Shown: positions 25,355 to 33,636 of the stretch, piece after piece
Layout of the letters: every line of letters starts with the position of its first letter
Numbering within the stretch: position 1 is the first letter of the stretch
DNA from: Palsa-1150 sp964531095
GTDB taxonomy: Bacteria > Myxococcota_A > Polyangia > Polyangiales > Polyangiaceae
Direction: 5' to 3'
DNA: 64,000 nt
NCBI GenBank assembly: GCA_964531095.1
Contig: CAZHED010000002.1
Span: 1-64,000, forward strand
The notes under the pieces: generated by a model
The model's input: the letters and a program-made list of their open reading frames with translations, nothing else
What the model was told of the DNA's origin: nothing
Databases searched by the model: none
Translations under genes and position numbers: made by a program

Positions 25355-26409
25355 CACCACGTCCCCGCGACGACGGCGCCGCCGACGCCCGGCGCCAGGA
25401 CGACGCGGGCGGCATGCGCGCTCTCGCTCCGGCTCTTGGGCGCGGTCAGCCAAACGACCAGCCCCGTTGCAAGCACCCCTGCGCTGATGCCGAAGACCCA
25501 GCTCGTCGCGTCGCCCAACGCGAGGGCGTCATTGCGCTGCGAGACGCCCTGGGGGTTGCAGATGTTCGGGCTGACGGGACAGTCGTGCTCCGAGTCGTTC
25601 TTCTTGCCGACCGCAACCAGCGCAAGTACGCCGGAGACCCCCAATCCGACGACGCCCACGGCGCCCACCGCCAGGCCGATCGTTCGCTGGGAGCTCTCTC
25701 CGGCCGGGGGGCTGCCCGCGGAGTTGTCGGGAGCGGGGGGTGCCCGCGCCGGGAGGTCCGGGGGGGACACCGCGACGCTCGGCGGCGCAGGCGCGGGCGG
25801 GGTCGGCTCGGGCGGAAGCGCATCGAGGGGCGGGACGGACGTCGCGACTTGGACGCCGTCCTGGGGCACTTGGACCTTGCCGTTCCAGTCCCGGTAGCCA
25901 GGGGCGCTCGCTTCGATGGAATGCGCGCCCTTGTCGATGGGCATGGGGGCTCCCCACTCCGTCGGTGCGACCAGCAGGCCATCCCGCTTCACCTGCAAGC
26001 CGGCGGTCGGCTGATCGACTTTGATCGTCAGCCGGGCGAGCTTCGGCGCCAGGCCGTCGGCGTGTCGCTGCGCCGTGACCATGTAGTCCTGACGCTTCGC
26101 CGCGTTCGCCGCGCTTTCCGCTTCTCGGTAGGTCGCCCAAGCCGTCGCCGTTCGCCCCAGCTTTTCCCAGCAGCTCGCGAGGTTCAGCAACGTGCTCGGC
26201 GAGGGATCCAGCCGTTGGCTGTCGGCGAACTTCGGGCACGCATCGCCGTATTTGCCCTCGGCGACGAGCTTGCGTGCGTCTTCGAAAAGGGCCTGCGCCG
26301 CGACCGTGTCGCCCGCGGTCGTCGGGGTCTGGGCTTGGGCCCAACCCGACGAGACGTAGAAGACACAAATCGGGACGAGCGAAACGGGCGCCGCCGCCTT
26401 CAATCGCAT
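25354..26409 (-). CDS. TPR/PEGA-like membrane protein (cassette B)
   Basis: This 351-residue exported protein has a signal peptide ending at GWAQAQTP. TPR helices follow (AQALFEDARKLVAEGKYGDA, STLLNLASCWEKLG), then a PEGA-like domain (TAGLQVKRDGLLV, KGAHSIEASAPGYRDW). A Pro-rich linker precedes two membrane helices (LAVGAVGVVGLGVSGVLALV and SAGVLATGLVVWL). It is a paralogue of the protein at 14443-15468 with the same block order. It follows the kinase gene 26434-27891 with a 24-bp gap, and its stop overlaps the next gene's start by 1 bp. The two paralogues flank the Bat operon and face it. Confidence 0.8.
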   Translation of the reverse strand: MRLKAAAPVSLVPICVFYVSSGWAQAQTPTTAGDTVAAQALFEDARKLVAEGKYGDACPKFADSQRLDPSPSTLLNLASCWEKLGRTATAWATYREAESAANAAKRQDYMVTAQRHADGLAPKLARLTIKVDQPTAGLQVKRDGLLVAPTEWGAPMPIDKGAHSIEASAPGYRDWNGKVQVPQDGVQVATSVPPLDALPPEPTPPAPAPPSVAVSPPDLPARAPPAPDNSAGSPPAGESSQRTIGLAVGAVGVVGLGVSGVLALVAVGKKNDSEHDCPVSPNICNPQGVSQRNDALALGDATSWVFGISAGVLATGLVVWLTAPKSRSESAHAARVVLAPGVGGAVVAGTW

Positions 26410-26433
26410 GGCACCCTTTCTACCCGAGGATCG

Positions 26434-27891
26434 TCAACGGATGTTGGGAATGTCGTCATCCGCAGCGCGCTGTTTCGTCGGTAGCGGCGGCGGCATCGCG
26501 GGCGGCTGCCACGTGCCGTGGGAAACGGGGTGCAGCGAAGCCGCCGGCGGAGTCACCGCCGTGGCGGCGCTCTCCGCCGGCAAGGTCGCAAGCGGAGCGG
26601 GCGCCGCGAGCTCGACGACGGCGGACGGCGGAGGGGTGGGCTCGGTCGCCGGCGCCGCGCTTCGGGCCGCCGGCGCCACGCTGGACGCCGGGCTCGAGAC
26701 GGTTCCGGAAGGATCCGCCGCCGCTGCGTGAGCCGCATCGCCGGATCGGTGGAGCCATACGAATGCCGCACCGCCGATCGCCACCATCGCGAAGATTCCG
26801 ATGCCCGCCCACAAAACGGCGCCACGCGCGCCGTTCGACCCGCGGCCCGACTTTTTTCCCGAGTCCCAGGCGGCCGGCGTGCGAGGCGCAGGTGCGGCCG
26901 GCGTGTTTCCTTCGATGGCTCCCTCGCGGCCGGCGCCCCGCGATCCCAACGTCGTCGCGGGCTCCGGCGGGCGCGTCATCGCCAATCGCGCCCGCTCGAC
27001 CACGGCGCGCGACCCTGCCGGGACGAACGGCTCGAGCGCCGATGCGAGCTCCGCGGCGTTCGCGAAGCGCCTTTCGGCGTCCTTTTCGAGGCAGCGCTCG
27101 ACCACCCTCACCAAGGCGCCGGGCACGTCGGGCCGGAGCTGAGCCAAGGACTGCGGCGGATCGCTCACCACCTTGAGACAGAGCTCCGGCAGTGTCTCGG
27201 CCTCGAATGGCATCCGCTGCGTGAGAAGCTCGAACAGCACGACGCCGAGAGCCCAGACGTCGGCTCGGCTGTCGACGTTGCGCGAGGAGCGCATCTGCTC
27301 AGGCGCCATGTACATCGGGGACCCGAGCATTGCGCTCGTGCGCGTTAGCGCCCCCGGGCCGTGGGTCATCTGGTCGGCCGACTTGGAGACACCGAAGTCG
27401 AGCACCTTCAATTTGACCGCGCCGCCGACCGTGCGCGCCACGAACAGGTTCTGCGGCTTCAGGTCGCGGTGCACGATCCCCGCCGCGTGAGCTTCGGCCA
27501 CGGCCTCGCACGCCTGCGCCACCCAATCGGCGGCCACCTCGACCGGCAAGATCCCGCGCTCGGCGAGCGTCTGAGCGAGATCCCCCCCCTCGAGCAGCTC
27601 CATCACCATGTACGGCACCCCGGATTCCAGGACGCCGACGTCGAGCACTTTGGCGGCATGCTCGCTCTTGAGTTTGGCGGCCGCGCGGGCCTCGCGCAGG
27701 AATCGCCTCACCGCTTCGTCGTTGCCCAGCACTTCGCCGCGGACGAACTTGATGGCGATTCGCTTGTCGAGCTGCTCGTGGAGAGCCGCCACGACGATTC
27801 CCATGCCGCCGACGCCGATCACCTCACCGACTCGGTACTTGCCGGCAACGAGCTCGCCCTCGTGAACCGGGACTGGCCCCGACTCGGTCAT
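26434..27891 (-). CDS. Ser/Thr protein kinase, membrane-anchored (cassette B)
   Basis: This 485-residue Hanks-type kinase is a paralogue of the kinase at 13059. The start ATG at 27891 gives MTESGPVPVHEGELVAGKYRV. The glycine loop is GVGGMGIV, the catalytic lysine is in IAIKF, HRDLKPQN is the catalytic loop, DFGVSK the metal motif and SPMYMAPEQ the P+1 loop. The kinase domain ends near residue 285. A Pro/Ala-rich linker, one membrane helix (LWAGIGIFAMVAIGGAAFVW) and a Pro/Ala-rich outer tail follow. It lies upstream of the TPR/PEGA gene, matching cassette A. Input and substrates are unknown. Confidence 0.93.
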   Translation of the reverse strand: MTESGPVPVHEGELVAGKYRVGEVIGVGGMGIVVAALHEQLDKRIAIKFVRGEVLGNDEAVRRFLREARAAAKLKSEHAAKVLDVGVLESGVPYMVMELLEGGDLAQTLAERGILPVEVAADWVAQACEAVAEAHAAGIVHRDLKPQNLFVARTVGGAVKLKVLDFGVSKSADQMTHGPGALTRTSAMLGSPMYMAPEQMRSSRNVDSRADVWALGVVLFELLTQRMPFEAETLPELCLKVVSDPPQSLAQLRPDVPGALVRVVERCLEKDAERRFANAAELASALEPFVPAGSRAVVERARLAMTRPPEPATTLGSRGAGREGAIEGNTPAAPAPRTPAAWDSGKKSGRGSNGARGAVLWAGIGIFAMVAIGGAAFVWLHRSGDAAHAAAADPSGTVSSPASSVAPAARSAAPATEPTPPPSAVVELAAPAPLATLPAESAATAVTPPAASLHPVSHGTWQPPAMPPPLPTKQRAADDDIPNIR

Positions 27892-28098
27892 CGCGCACTG
27901 CCCTCCAACCTGGCCTCGTAGCACGGCCAGCTCGGCCTTGCACCCCGCGCAGGCAATGTGACCATTTCATTCGATTGCAGACGCCCGCCGCCCGCCGCCC
28001 CCCCCTGCCCCCCCCTCGCGCTCGCGCGTGCGGACGGCTCGCGGATGGCCCCGCCCGGAACGATCAATGCTTGCCCTCACCGGCGGAGGTAGACGCAT

Positions 28099-28575
28099 AT
28101 GAGAGTCCTCGTCGCTCTTGCGTGGGGAGGGGCGGCCGCGATCGCAGCGATCACCGGCTGCACGGAGCACAGCAACTCGACAGCGGCCGCTGCGCCGGCC
28201 CCGACCCACGCCGCGGCCGGAGTGACCGAGCCCCAGGCGCAGGCCGCCCCTACGACCCCGAGCGATCGGGCGCGCGAGCTCGTCCAAGTGGCGGAAATCC
28301 AGATTCGCGATTTGGAGGACATCCGCGCGTCATCGACGGATCTCGGGAGAATCGCCGCGATCGACGGGCAGATCGTCGCCATCTCTCGCCACCGAGATGC
28401 GGTATTGGCGGATCTCGGGGAGCCGCCGTCGCCGCGCCTCGACGCCGACACGGCGAACCTCCGGCGCGCGATGGAATCGGCGGGCGCGGTGCAACCCCAA
28501 GCCCCGCAGCCGCCGCCGATCGAGCGCCTGGATCGACCGCCCGGTGGCCCCGAAGCGCTGCCGCCGGTGCGATAG
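28099..28575 (+). CDS. Small lipoprotein
   Basis: This protein of 158 residues has a signal peptide with lipobox ITGC (Cys21) and the start MRVLVALAWG. An Ala/Pro/Thr linker precedes a helical region (ARELVQVAEIQIRDLEDIRAS, ISRHRDAVLADLGE) that looks like a short coiled coil. The tail is Pro-rich (PQAPQPPPIERLDRPPGG). GGAGG precedes the start by about 8 nt. It stands between the kinase and the histidine kinase and converges with neither. No family recognised. Confidence 0.68.
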   Translation: MRVLVALAWGGAAAIAAITGCTEHSNSTAAAAPAPTHAAAGVTEPQAQAAPTTPSDRARELVQVAEIQIRDLEDIRASSTDLGRIAAIDGQIVAISRHRDAVLADLGEPPSPRLDADTANLRRAMESAGAVQPQAPQPPPIERLDRPPGGPEALPPVR

Positions 28576-28679
28576 CCGCGATACCCGCTCCCCTGTGTAT
28601 GGACGGGCGTGCACGGGCAGGCGTGCATGCGGTCGCTTGACCGGGCGCGCCCGGCGCCGCACGTCAAGCTTCAAGCGAT

Positions 28680-30299
28680 ATGGAGCTATCCGCGCTCGAA
28701 CGGATGACGCGGCTTCTCGAGGTTACCGCCGCCCTCTTGAAGACGATGACTCCCGATCAGGTTGCGGACGTCGTGATGGATATGGGCCTCTCGGCTCTCG
28801 GCGCGCGGGCAGGCGCTCTCTTGACCGTCGACGACGAGAGCGGCGAATACGTCGTCCTCGAGCGCTCTTGTGACGGCGAAGGCGCGCCCGCCCGCGCCTC
28901 GCGGTTGCGGTTCGACGCCGATGTCCCCGTCGCCCTCTGCGCGCGCACGGGGCGCGCCGTCTGCCTCGGCGCGCAGCGAATCTGTCTGCCTCTCCTCATT
29001 CGCGGGCACGCCATCGGCGCGCTCGCCGTGGAGCTACCCGCGGACGAATCGCTCGATGACGAGCGCCGCGCGCTCCTCGCGGCCGCCGCAGACCAGTGTG
29101 CCCAGGCCCTCGAAAGGGCGCGGCTCTACGCGCTGGAGCAGCTGCGCCGCGAAGAGCTCGAGCGGAGCAATCGTCTGAAAGACGATTTCCTCGGTATCGT
29201 GTCCCACGAGCTCCGCACGCCGCTCTCCGCGATCTTGGGGTGGGCGCGGATGCTCAGGCACGGGATGGTGGGCAGCAGCCAGGCTCGCGAGCGGGCGCTC
29301 GAGGCCATCGAGCGCAACGCGACGCTCCAGGCACGACTCGTCGACGACCTGCTCGACGTGTCGCGCATCGTCAGCGGAAAGCTCGACCTCGAGACGTCGG
29401 CGGTCGACCTCGGGTCGGTGATCGACGCCGCAGTGGATTCGGTTCGACCCACGCTGCTCGCCAAAGGGGTCGAGACTCGGCTCTCGCTGGCGCCGGAAGG
29501 CGTCACGGTACTCGGCGATCCGCGGCGGCTTCAACAGGTCGTCTGGAACCTGCTGACGAACGCGATCAAGTTCACTCGGAGTGGTGGGCGAATCGATCTT
29601 TGCCTCGAACGGGCCGGCTCGGCGGCGCGCATCTCGGTCAAAGACAACGGGATCGGCATTTCGCAAGATGCGCTGCCGCACGTCTTCGAGCGCTTCAAGC
29701 AAGCCGACGGCAGCGCGACGCGACAGTACGGAGGGCTCGGTCTCGGCCTGTCGATCGTGCACCACGTGGTCGAAGCGCACGGAGGGGAGGTGCGCGCGCT
29801 CAGCGAAGGCGAAGGTCGGGGCGCGGAGATCATCGTCGAGCTGCCGATGTTCGAGAAGCCGGACGTGCAGCCCTTTCGGGCGTCGCCAATCGAGAGCGCG
29901 TCCCCTCGGCTGGACGGGGCTCGTGTGCTGCTGGTGGACGACGACGTCGACACGCGCGAATTTCTCGCGACCGCCCTGCGCGCGGCCGGAGGGGAGCTCC
30001 GGGCGGTGGGCAGCGTCGGCGCGGCCTTCGAGGCGATGCGTTCGTGGAAGCCCGACGTCATCGTCTCGGACATCGCGATGCCGGAGCAGGACGGGTACGC
30101 CTTCATCCGTGGCGTGCGCGCGCTGGCCAACGACGCCGGTGGGCGCACTCCCGCGGTCGCCCTCACCGCGCTCGCGCGCGCCAAAGACCGCGTGTCCGCC
30201 CTCGCCGCAGGGTTTCAAACGCATCTGCCGAAGCCGATCGACCCCGCGGAGCTGGTCCTCGCGGTGGCAAGCCTGCGATACACGGCAGGCCGGGAGTGA
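28680..30299 (+). CDS. Hybrid histidine kinase (GAF-HisKA-HATPase-REC)
   Basis: This soluble hybrid kinase has 539 residues and no membrane helix. A GAF-like sensor spans residues 1-150, with short Cys-containing strands. HisKA has SHELRTPLSAILGW with His176. HATPase has LLTNAIKFTR (N-box), VKDNGIGI (G1) and GGLGLGLSIVHH (G2). The C-terminal receiver has phospho-Asp464 in VSDIAMPEQDGY and the late lysine in HLPKPID. The order His kinase then receiver in one chain suggests an internal relay, with an Hpt or output partner elsewhere. No obvious partner gene is next to it. Confidence 0.94.
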   Translation: MELSALERMTRLLEVTAALLKTMTPDQVADVVMDMGLSALGARAGALLTVDDESGEYVVLERSCDGEGAPARASRLRFDADVPVALCARTGRAVCLGAQRICLPLLIRGHAIGALAVELPADESLDDERRALLAAAADQCAQALERARLYALEQLRREELERSNRLKDDFLGIVSHELRTPLSAILGWARMLRHGMVGSSQARERALEAIERNATLQARLVDDLLDVSRIVSGKLDLETSAVDLGSVIDAAVDSVRPTLLAKGVETRLSLAPEGVTVLGDPRRLQQVVWNLLTNAIKFTRSGGRIDLCLERAGSAARISVKDNGIGISQDALPHVFERFKQADGSATRQYGGLGLGLSIVHHVVEAHGGEVRALSEGEGRGAEIIVELPMFEKPDVQPFRASPIESASPRLDGARVLLVDDDVDTREFLATALRAAGGELRAVGSVGAAFEAMRSWKPDVIVSDIAMPEQDGYAFIRGVRALANDAGGRTPAVALTALARAKDRVSALAAGFQTHLPKPIDPAELVLAVASLRYTAGRE

Positions 30300-30301
30300 G
30301 G

Positions 30302-30733
30302 CTAGGGCAAAGACTTGGCCACGCCCAGCATCACCGCCCCCGTCGCGCAAAGGAACGTCGCGAGGGCGAGGGGACCGAGGCCGCGCGCGGCGCCGGTTTT
30401 CCCCGCGGCGACCCGGCCAACCCGGGCGCCGATGACATGGTGCAGCCCGATGACGGCCACGGCGAATGTGAGCTTCGCGTGCATCCAGGGCATGTGCGCA
30501 TAGGCAAGCGGATCGAGCGCGATCCGCGCGAGCCCCGCGGTGAAGCTCACGGCGAACGCGGGCACGGCGAGCCGCGTGTACACGCGTCGCGCAAGGGTCC
30601 CGGCTTCGGTAGGCGCGGTCGACCCCGCCGCGCCCGCGCCGACGGTCGCGACGGCGAGGAGCGCGCCGATCCAAACGACGTTCGCCGAGACGTGCGCGGC
30701 GACGAGCAAAAAAGGAAATGAAAGCCAGCGCAC
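30302..30733 (-). CDS. HemJ/CopD-like integral membrane protein
   Basis: This small membrane protein of 143 residues has four predicted helices. VAAHVSANVVWIGALLAV in the first helix and MPWMHAKLTFAVAVIGLHHVIGARVGR in the third carry the conserved histidines and the HAKLxxxxxxxxHH spacing of the HemJ/CopD superfamily. HemJ is the oxygen-independent-type protoporphyrinogen oxidase; CopD members handle copper. The two cannot be separated from sequence alone. It converges on the histidine-kinase gene with a 2-bp gap. Confidence 0.75.
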   Translation of the reverse strand: MRWLSFPFLLVAAHVSANVVWIGALLAVATVGAGAAGSTAPTEAGTLARRVYTRLAVPAFAVSFTAGLARIALDPLAYAHMPWMHAKLTFAVAVIGLHHVIGARVGRVAAGKTGAARGLGPLALATFLCATGAVMLGVAKSLP

Positions 30734-30839
30734 TCGTGGGCACCTAGCATGGTTATTGACCTTTGGTCGCCCCTCCGCGCATAGCGGCGTGATAGGGTCG
30801 AGCTGCGTTCCGAGCTAGATTCGACGAGAGGACACTGCC

Positions 30840-31619
30840 ATGGCCCTTCCCCGTAAGACCCTTCGCCCCGCCGTCTTGGCGACCGCCGCGGTCTTCGGCG
30901 CGACCACGCTCGTCGCGCCCGTTCGCGACGCCCGAGCCGACGGTACATCGACCGGGAAAGGCGTCGTGGGCGGCGCGTTTCTCGGCGCCAACGTCGTGAC
31001 GATCGTCGAGTCATTGGTCGGCGTGCACGCTGGATGGGCGTATGGCGTCGGGGCGTTGGTCGGCGCCGCGGGCGGCGGGGTCGGCGGTTACTTCATCGGC
31101 CATGGAAGCAGCGACGGCAAGGCACCCACGTACCTCTTGGCCGGTGGTCTGGCGCTCATCATTCCGGCGATCGTGCTCACGCTGAATGGCACGCGGTACG
31201 TGCCCGAGGAAGGCGCGACCGAAGACCGTGCGCCCACGGCGCCGGCCGCGGAGCCGGGGGTTCCGGGGGGCAGCGTCGGTTCTCCCGACGTTGCCGCACC
31301 TCCCCCTTCTCCGGCGCCTGCCGCGCCCCCTGTGCCCGCCGTGCCCTCGGTGCCCGGCCCCGCGAGCCCCGCTCCTCCCGGGCCTCCGCCGCAAGGGTCC
31401 AACGCTGCGCCTTCCCATCGGCACACGAGTCGCCCGAGCGAGACCAAGGCCGTGGCTCGGGCGATTCCCGCAACCTTGGTCGACGTGAGCGGCGGTGCGT
31501 TGCGGCTCGGCGTTCCTGTCCCCGATGTACGACCTGTCTTTTCGGTCGCCGAGCAGCGGCAGTACGGAATGCGCGAGGAGACCGAGCTTCGCCTGCCCGT
31601 CTTGGGGTTGATCTTCTAA
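30840..31619 (+). CDS. Exported membrane protein with Pro-rich region
   Basis: This 259-residue protein has a signal-like N-terminus ending near ARADGTST. Two membrane helices with glycine zippers follow (VGGAFLGANVVTIVESLVG and VGALVGAAGGGVGGYFIGH, with LLAGGLALIIPAIVLTL after it). A Pro/Ala-rich segment of about 80 residues comes next, then a short C-terminal beta-rich part (LRLGVPVPDVRPVFSVAEQ, ELRLPVLGLIF). It precedes the kinase gene at 31713 on the same strand by 93 bp. No known family; related layouts occur in Polyangiales (from memory, not verified). Confidence 0.66.
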   Translation: MALPRKTLRPAVLATAAVFGATTLVAPVRDARADGTSTGKGVVGGAFLGANVVTIVESLVGVHAGWAYGVGALVGAAGGGVGGYFIGHGSSDGKAPTYLLAGGLALIIPAIVLTLNGTRYVPEEGATEDRAPTAPAAEPGVPGGSVGSPDVAAPPPSPAPAAPPVPAVPSVPGPASPAPPGPPPQGSNAAPSHRHTSRPSETKAVARAIPATLVDVSGGALRLGVPVPDVRPVFSVAEQRQYGMREETELRLPVLGLIF

Positions 31620-31712
31620 ATCGCTGCGTTCCCTGACGACAGGCCCCTGGGCGCCCTGTTATCATCCTCCGTTGGAGCCGCGGGCCGGAAGACCATAGCG
31701 GCACGGAGGGTC

Positions 31713-33422
31713 ATGGCACAGCGACTTCCTCAACCGTCGAAGCCGACGGATCCGATGCTCGGCCGCGTCATCGCGGGCCGCTACCGTCTCGAAGCTCGAA
31801 TCGGCGAGGGCGGCATGGGCGTCGTTTATCGCGCTCGGCACGTGCTCATCGATCGCGTTGTAGCGGTGAAGCTGATTCGGCCGGACTTGCGCGGCGAGAC
31901 GCACCTGCGAGCGTGGATGCTTCGCGAGGCGCGCGCGGCCAACCGCGTCGACCACGCGCACATCATCGACATTCACGACATCGGCGAGACCGAGGACGGA
32001 GAGCTCTACCTCGTGATGGAGTACCTCGTCGGTACCTCCCTCTCGAGCGAGCTGGCGCGAGGAGGGATGCCGCTCGCGCGCGGGGTCGACATTCTCGAGC
32101 AGATGTGCGCTGCCCTGGCGCGCGCGCACGACCTCGGCGTCGTCCACCGCGATCTCAAGAGCGACAACATTCTCCTCACCAGCCGCGGGGGTCGCAAAGA
32201 CTTCGTGAAGATCCTCGACTTTGGCCTCGCTCACCTGGCGATGGACCCGCGCCTGGCTCCCAAGGGAGCGGTGTTCGGCACGCCCGAGTACATGAGCCCC
32301 GAGCAGGCCCGCGGCGAGGAGGCGAACGCGCAGAGCGACCTCTACGCGCTCGGCGTGCTCTTCTTCGAAATGCTCACCGGGCAACTGCCCTTCCGCAGCG
32401 ACGACCGCGAGACGCTCCTCGACATGCAGCGTACGGCGGTCGCCCCCCGTCCTCGGTCGATCAAGCCCGATGTCTTGCCCGTGGCCGAGAACATCGTCAT
32501 CAAGCTCCTCGAGAAGGATCGACGCAAACGGTTCCAAGACGCTCACCATTTGCACGAAGAGCTCAAGTCGCTTCAGCGCAGCCTCCCGAGCACGCCCTGG
32601 GAAATCGCGGCCACGGGCGAGAACGCCATGCCGCCGCCCGCGCCCCCTCCGCAGTCCGAAGGGGTCATCGAGTGGGCAAGCCGCGCCGCGCTCTTTTCGC
32701 GGATGCTTTCGCGCGCGTATCCCGGGGGCAACGCGCCGGCGGACGTGCAAGCAGCGGGATCGCAAGCCTGGGATCTCGCCGCCCGCGCCACCCGCCTCGA
32801 AGGCGAGGTCGCGAGCCATACACGCAAGCTCGAGGCGCTCGAGCGGCGAGGGCGAGCGCTCCGCGCCGAGATCGGGCGCAAAGTCGAGGAGCTCGCCCAC
32901 GAAGAGTCGCGCGCGTTGCGCGAGCAATCGGCCGAACAGGTAGAGGTGGCGCGATTGCGCGACGCCTTGCAACAGGCGGAGCGGGCGCACGTGCAGGCGA
33001 AACAGGCGGCGGATCACGCGACCGGATCCGCGGCGCAGGTGCGGGCGGTCTTCGAGCGCGCGGGCGCGACATCGGCATTGATCGATGCAAAGCGCGAGCA
33101 GCTCAAAGAGCACGAGCAGCGGGCGGTGGCGAAAGACGCGCAAGCACGCGATCTCCGGCGCCAGATCGAGGAGCTGCGCGCCCAGCTCGCTCGCTACGCC
33201 GAAGCCCTCGAAGAAGACCTGACGACGGGTCGCGAAAAAGTGGCCGCGCGCACGCGGGAGGGAGTCGCGTACGAAAAGGCATTCAGCGACGTCTCTGCGC
33301 TCCTGCTCAACCACCTGAAGGGAAAACCCGAGGCGCGCGACCTGCTTCAAGAGCTCGTCTCGGCCATGCACGCGTACACGTACAACGCGCCGCCCAAGTC
33401 AGAGAGCCGAACGCCGTCCTAG
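31713..33422 (+). CDS. Ser/Thr protein kinase with cytosolic coiled coil
   Basis: This 569-residue kinase has no membrane helix. The glycine loop is GEGGMGVV, the catalytic lysine is in VAVKL, HRDLKSDN is the catalytic loop, DFGLAH the metal motif and TPEYMSPEQ the P+1 loop. The kinase domain ends near residue 290. A short Pro-rich stretch follows, then about 220 residues of heptad-rich coiled coil (THTRK LEALERRGRALRAEIGRKVEE-type pattern, residues 345-530). The ATG at 31713 has GGAGG upstream. The gene's stop codon lies in the palindromic element at 33420. The coiled coil suggests oligomerisation or docking. Confidence 0.92.
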   Translation: MAQRLPQPSKPTDPMLGRVIAGRYRLEARIGEGGMGVVYRARHVLIDRVVAVKLIRPDLRGETHLRAWMLREARAANRVDHAHIIDIHDIGETEDGELYLVMEYLVGTSLSSELARGGMPLARGVDILEQMCAALARAHDLGVVHRDLKSDNILLTSRGGRKDFVKILDFGLAHLAMDPRLAPKGAVFGTPEYMSPEQARGEEANAQSDLYALGVLFFEMLTGQLPFRSDDRETLLDMQRTAVAPRPRSIKPDVLPVAENIVIKLLEKDRRKRFQDAHHLHEELKSLQRSLPSTPWEIAATGENAMPPPAPPPQSEGVIEWASRAALFSRMLSRAYPGGNAPADVQAAGSQAWDLAARATRLEGEVASHTRKLEALERRGRALRAEIGRKVEELAHEESRALREQSAEQVEVARLRDALQQAERAHVQAKQAADHATGSAAQVRAVFERAGATSALIDAKREQLKEHEQRAVAKDAQARDLRRQIEELRAQLARYAEALEEDLTTGREKVAARTREGVAYEKAFSDVSALLLNHLKGKPEARDLLQELVSAMHAYTYNAPPKSESRTPS

Positions 33423-33546
33423 AAACCTGGCGCTTTTCGCCGATCGCTGCGCGATCCCGGCGCCGAGCGTGCTCGCGTACGGGAAGTACGCTCCGCGCGC
33501 TCGCCACCGGCCTCGCTTGCTCTCGACGAAAATCACCAGGTTTCTA
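33420..33546. repeat. 127-bp palindromic element between convergent kinase genes
   Basis: The ends match as an inverted repeat: TAGAAACCTGG...TTTTCG at the left and CGAAAA...CCAGGTTTCTA at the right (17 matching pairs across 3 mismatched positions). Inside are a perfect GATCGC-TGC-GCGATC hairpin (33442-33456), a GCGTAC-GGGAA-GTACGC hairpin (33475-33491) and an outer CGAGCG/CGCTCG pair. The whole can fold into one branched structure. Its left end contains the stop codon of the upstream kinase gene. It may be a MITE-like/REP-like element and, by position, may act as a bidirectional terminator. Copy number in the genome cannot be seen here. Confidence 0.7.
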
Positions 33547-33636
33547 ACGTGTCTAGAGCTGTTCGGCGCTGGCCGGGGAGAGAACCGCCAGGGGTCGAGC
33601 GATGGGGGGCCGCAGGTGGCGACGAGGCTGACGCGA

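Noticed and set aside
27925..28090. Promoter or RNA gene in the C-rich stretch near 28 kb
   Set aside because: Pure low-complexity C and CG runs; nothing specific beyond a ribosome binding site at 28085-28095.
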